From assembly GCA_000444245.1 (NCBI GenBank), contig ATSW01010063.1, positions 1 through 20,223 of the forward strand: a stretch of DNA of 20,223 bases. Direction: 5' to 3'. Below, one piece after another: positions 18,547 through 20,223 of this stretch (its first letter is position 1; each line of letters begins with the position of its first letter). The notes under the pieces are model-generated. The model ran no database searches and was not told where the DNA came from. It saw only the letters and a list, made by a program, of their open reading frames with translations. This DNA is from Botryllus schlosseri. Taxonomy: Eukaryota > Chordata > Ascidiacea > Stolidobranchia > Styelidae. Both the position numbers and the translations under genes were made by a program.

Positions 18547-18736
18547 GCTAATCATTATACAATTAGCGGGATTGTCTTTAAAGGATAGTAGATAGCAGCC
18601 AAAGCCTGCGAGGCGGGTGGCGCGATACATCTTGATCACGAGACCTTTTACAGATGCGATTGCTAATCATTATACAATTAGCGGGATTGTCTTTAAACGA
18701 TAGTAGATAGCAGCCAAAGCCTGCGAGGCCGGCGGC
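18547..18736. repeat. Two copies of a 75-bp sequence spaced 115 bp
   Basis: GCTAATCATTATACAATTAGCGG and the following 50 bases, through GATAGTAGATAGCAGCC and AGCCTGCGAGGC, start at 18547 and again at 18662 with few differences. Each copy opens with an interrupted palindrome (GCTAAT...ATTAGC). Confidence 0.85.
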
Positions 18737-18750
18737 GAGTTAGTTTAGGC

Positions 18751-18770
18751 CAGTGGATCTTAACCTTGCC
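18751..18770 (+). mobile_element. Possible hAT-like end
   Basis: CAGTGGATCTTAACCTTGCC resembles hAT termini of the CAGTGGTTCTTAACC type. No partner end or target duplication was found. The G-rich repeat follows it. Confidence 0.35.
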
Positions 18771-18807
18771 TCCAGGGCTGACGATTTTGAAGGGGGCGGA
18801 AACGCTC

Positions 18808-18858
18808 GGGGGCGATATGGGGGGCGCTGGGCTCAAGGGGGCGATATGGGGGGCGCTG
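18808..18858 (+). repeat. G-rich 22-bp direct repeat, quadruplex-prone
   Basis: The 22-base sequence from GGGGGCGATAT to GGGGGGCGCTG occurs at 18808-18829 and 18837-18858. Together with AGGGGGCGG at about 18791, the stretch carries at least five runs of three or more G on the plus strand. Confidence 0.8.
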
Positions 18859-19484
18859 AAGAAAAATGGCTTCGCAGTAGATGATGTGTTAGTAGGACAT
18901 ATCCTTAATAAGTATTCAGAGCAAATGAACATTCCACAAAACATGTCAAATCCCCAAATTTTTGGTCGCGCTACGTGACGACGTTTGCTACATATGTTTT
19001 CATAAATGTAATGGGTTATTATAATTCATGTAAAACGAATTGCGCGTACTTCTAGATCGCCAATTTCCCGTTAAAACAGTACCGTCACGCTTGCTAGGGT
19101 TATTTTAACAATACGTTTCGAATTAAGTATTATATCCCGCAGCGCACAGCGTGTGAAAATCGAAGAAGGAGGCACTGTATATCACTTTTGAGAGTGAGAG
19201 CCCCTTGTACATAAAATAAATTTTGAAGCTTTGTGCACGAAATGAATAACTAAATATACTTGTATTTGAGAGCTATACAAAATTAAATCGTCAGAATATT
19301 TCTTCATCGTATCTTCATCGTAAAGGATGATACTGTCTTCTAGTGTTGTGGTTCACAACCTCACATGAACGTTATATAATATGAGTTGCTTTGATTGGAA
19401 TACATTCATGTTAAAATTAACAACTGGGTACAATACTAAATTCAATGTGAACAGATATATGCATCCCATTCTCAGTTGACTTAC
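18859..19484. other. No gene seen
   Basis: There are only short chance frames. A hAT-like TGTGGTTCACAACC at about 19347 lacks a matching partner with target duplication. Confidence 0.35.
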
Positions 19485-19891
19485 TTATAGTTACACTGAG
19501 CAGTAGGACAAAATCCAATAACATTAATTTCCCCGTATTGCCAATCGCAGATGTGAATTCGGGATGGTTCAAACCACTGGGTATGAGACTGTACCCGATT
19601 GTTGTTATAACAACCTTGACTTGACCCTGAATATACCACACAATTATGGTCCTCGAGTGCGATTAAAGCGCGAAATATTTCCAATACCAATGTCCCGAAA
19701 AAACCGACTGGACTTTGACCTCTTACCAGGACCGAAACTGCTGCAACCCAAACCCCAATCGGTGAGCTCGAAGGGTGCCCTAAATTATTTCGGTGAATGA
19801 ATATAAATTGCACATCATGTTTTGACGACTCCCCCACGGAAGAATACGCATAATTATAGAAAATAGAAATAGGCATTTCGGCGTCAGCCAT
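19485..19891 (-). CDS. Candidate two-exon coding region, unrecognised
   Basis: A minus-strand frame is open from ATG at 19891 (MADAEMPISIFYNYAY...) to 19481. Splice-like signals suggest exon 19891-19727, a 75-base intron (donor GTAAGAGG, acceptor-like CACTCGAG), exon 19651-19485, then donor GTAAGT (19484-19479). The intron length is a multiple of three, so either form keeps the frame. The second exon encodes several cysteines (DHNCVVYSGSSQGCYNNN, HICDW, FCPTAQCNYK), suggestive of an extracellular module, which I cannot name. An opposite-strand frame (19564-19800) is equally open, so the coding strand is uncertain. Any further exons would lie toward lower coordinates. Confidence 0.25.
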
Positions 19892-19899
19892 TACCACGC

Positions 19900-20223
19900 C
19901 ACGATGTACAAAGACATATGAAATTTAGGTCAATATGGGACTCCGAGAAGTGTGCCAAAAAGATCATCAGCGAGAAAACCTTAGACGAAGAGGATTGCCC
20001 TTATGTTGACCGTAAATTTCGATGTAGATAAGTCTAATTGTCCATAGGTGCTTAAATCGCTCGTGCCGAATTGATATGTCGTCGCAATCTGCACCCCACA
20101 GGACAAATAACATCCGTCAGAGAAAAATATTTCCCAGTGAATAAATACCAATTTTGAATCGTGTGCTTACTTCAGTTTAATACGTTTATGCGTTTCAATA
20201 TCTTTTGACTATATAGCGGACAA
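19900..20223. other. No supportable feature to window end
   Basis: Short minus-strand frames occur (for example, one beginning MLFVLWGADCDD after a GGGGTGCAG acceptor-like tract), but none is recognisable. Confidence 0.3.

Noticed and set aside
19347-19579. Possible small hAT element between TGTGGTTCACAACC and GGTTCAAACCACTG
   Set aside because: The ends match poorly and the 8-base flanks do not agree.
1-20223. CRISPR arrays, bacterial operons, rRNA, LTR elements
   Set aside because: None of the expected repeat-spacer pattern, ribosome-binding sites, rRNA sequence, paired LTRs or reverse-transcriptase motifs was seen.

Overview
This is an AT-rich animal genomic window from an accessory-looking region: two clear host genes sit in a matrix of small DNA transposons, inverted repeats and short tandem duplications. 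Both host genes belong to families found across animals. The RPGR orthologue (cilia) makes me favour an invertebrate deuterostome, perhaps an ascidian, but this is a weak guess from compactness, AT content and repeat style. Isolated N bases at 3324, 5562-5566 and 9525-9605 look like unresolved consensus positions and lie mostly in repeats.

Layout. Bases 1-3172 hold a rearranged block. Two related segments (B, about 225 bp, with an open frame starting MASKVSDVVEEWYDIPP; and A, about 150 bp) occur at the left edge and again inverted near 2803-3172, but their order relative to each other is switched. Between them lie candidate exons on the plus strand (about 380-945), three short tandem duplications and, on the minus strand, a 226-residue frame resembling the C-terminal part of P-element/THAP9-type transposases. 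Bases 3173-7066 hold a five-unit minisatellite, a 130-bp-arm hairpin repeat, a tRNA-derived SINE and a 676-bp hAT-like element.

The first host gene is an intronless STAMBP/AMSH orthologue (7096-8394, plus), an ESCRT-associated K63 deubiquitinase with all zinc and catalytic residues present. The second is an intronless RPGR orthologue (14626-12569, minus), with a seven-bladed RCC1-like domain, an acidic tail and a C-terminal CTIL prenylation box. The genes converge, and the 4.2 kb between them is filled with hAT-type MITEs, including two inverted copies of one family (one starting 12 bases after the STAMBP stop) and a 177-bp MITE with a perfect 8-bp target duplication.

Beyond RPGR lie a composite hAT element with a perfect 8-bp target duplication and two possible right ends (15087-16735), a 1.15-kb long-hairpin element (17206-18358), a 115-bp-spaced tandem repeat, a G-rich repeat, and candidate minus-strand exons at the right edge (19891-19485). 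The two host genes have no obvious shared pathway, so their proximity may be chance. No rRNA, intact tRNA gene, CRISPR array or LTR element was recognised.
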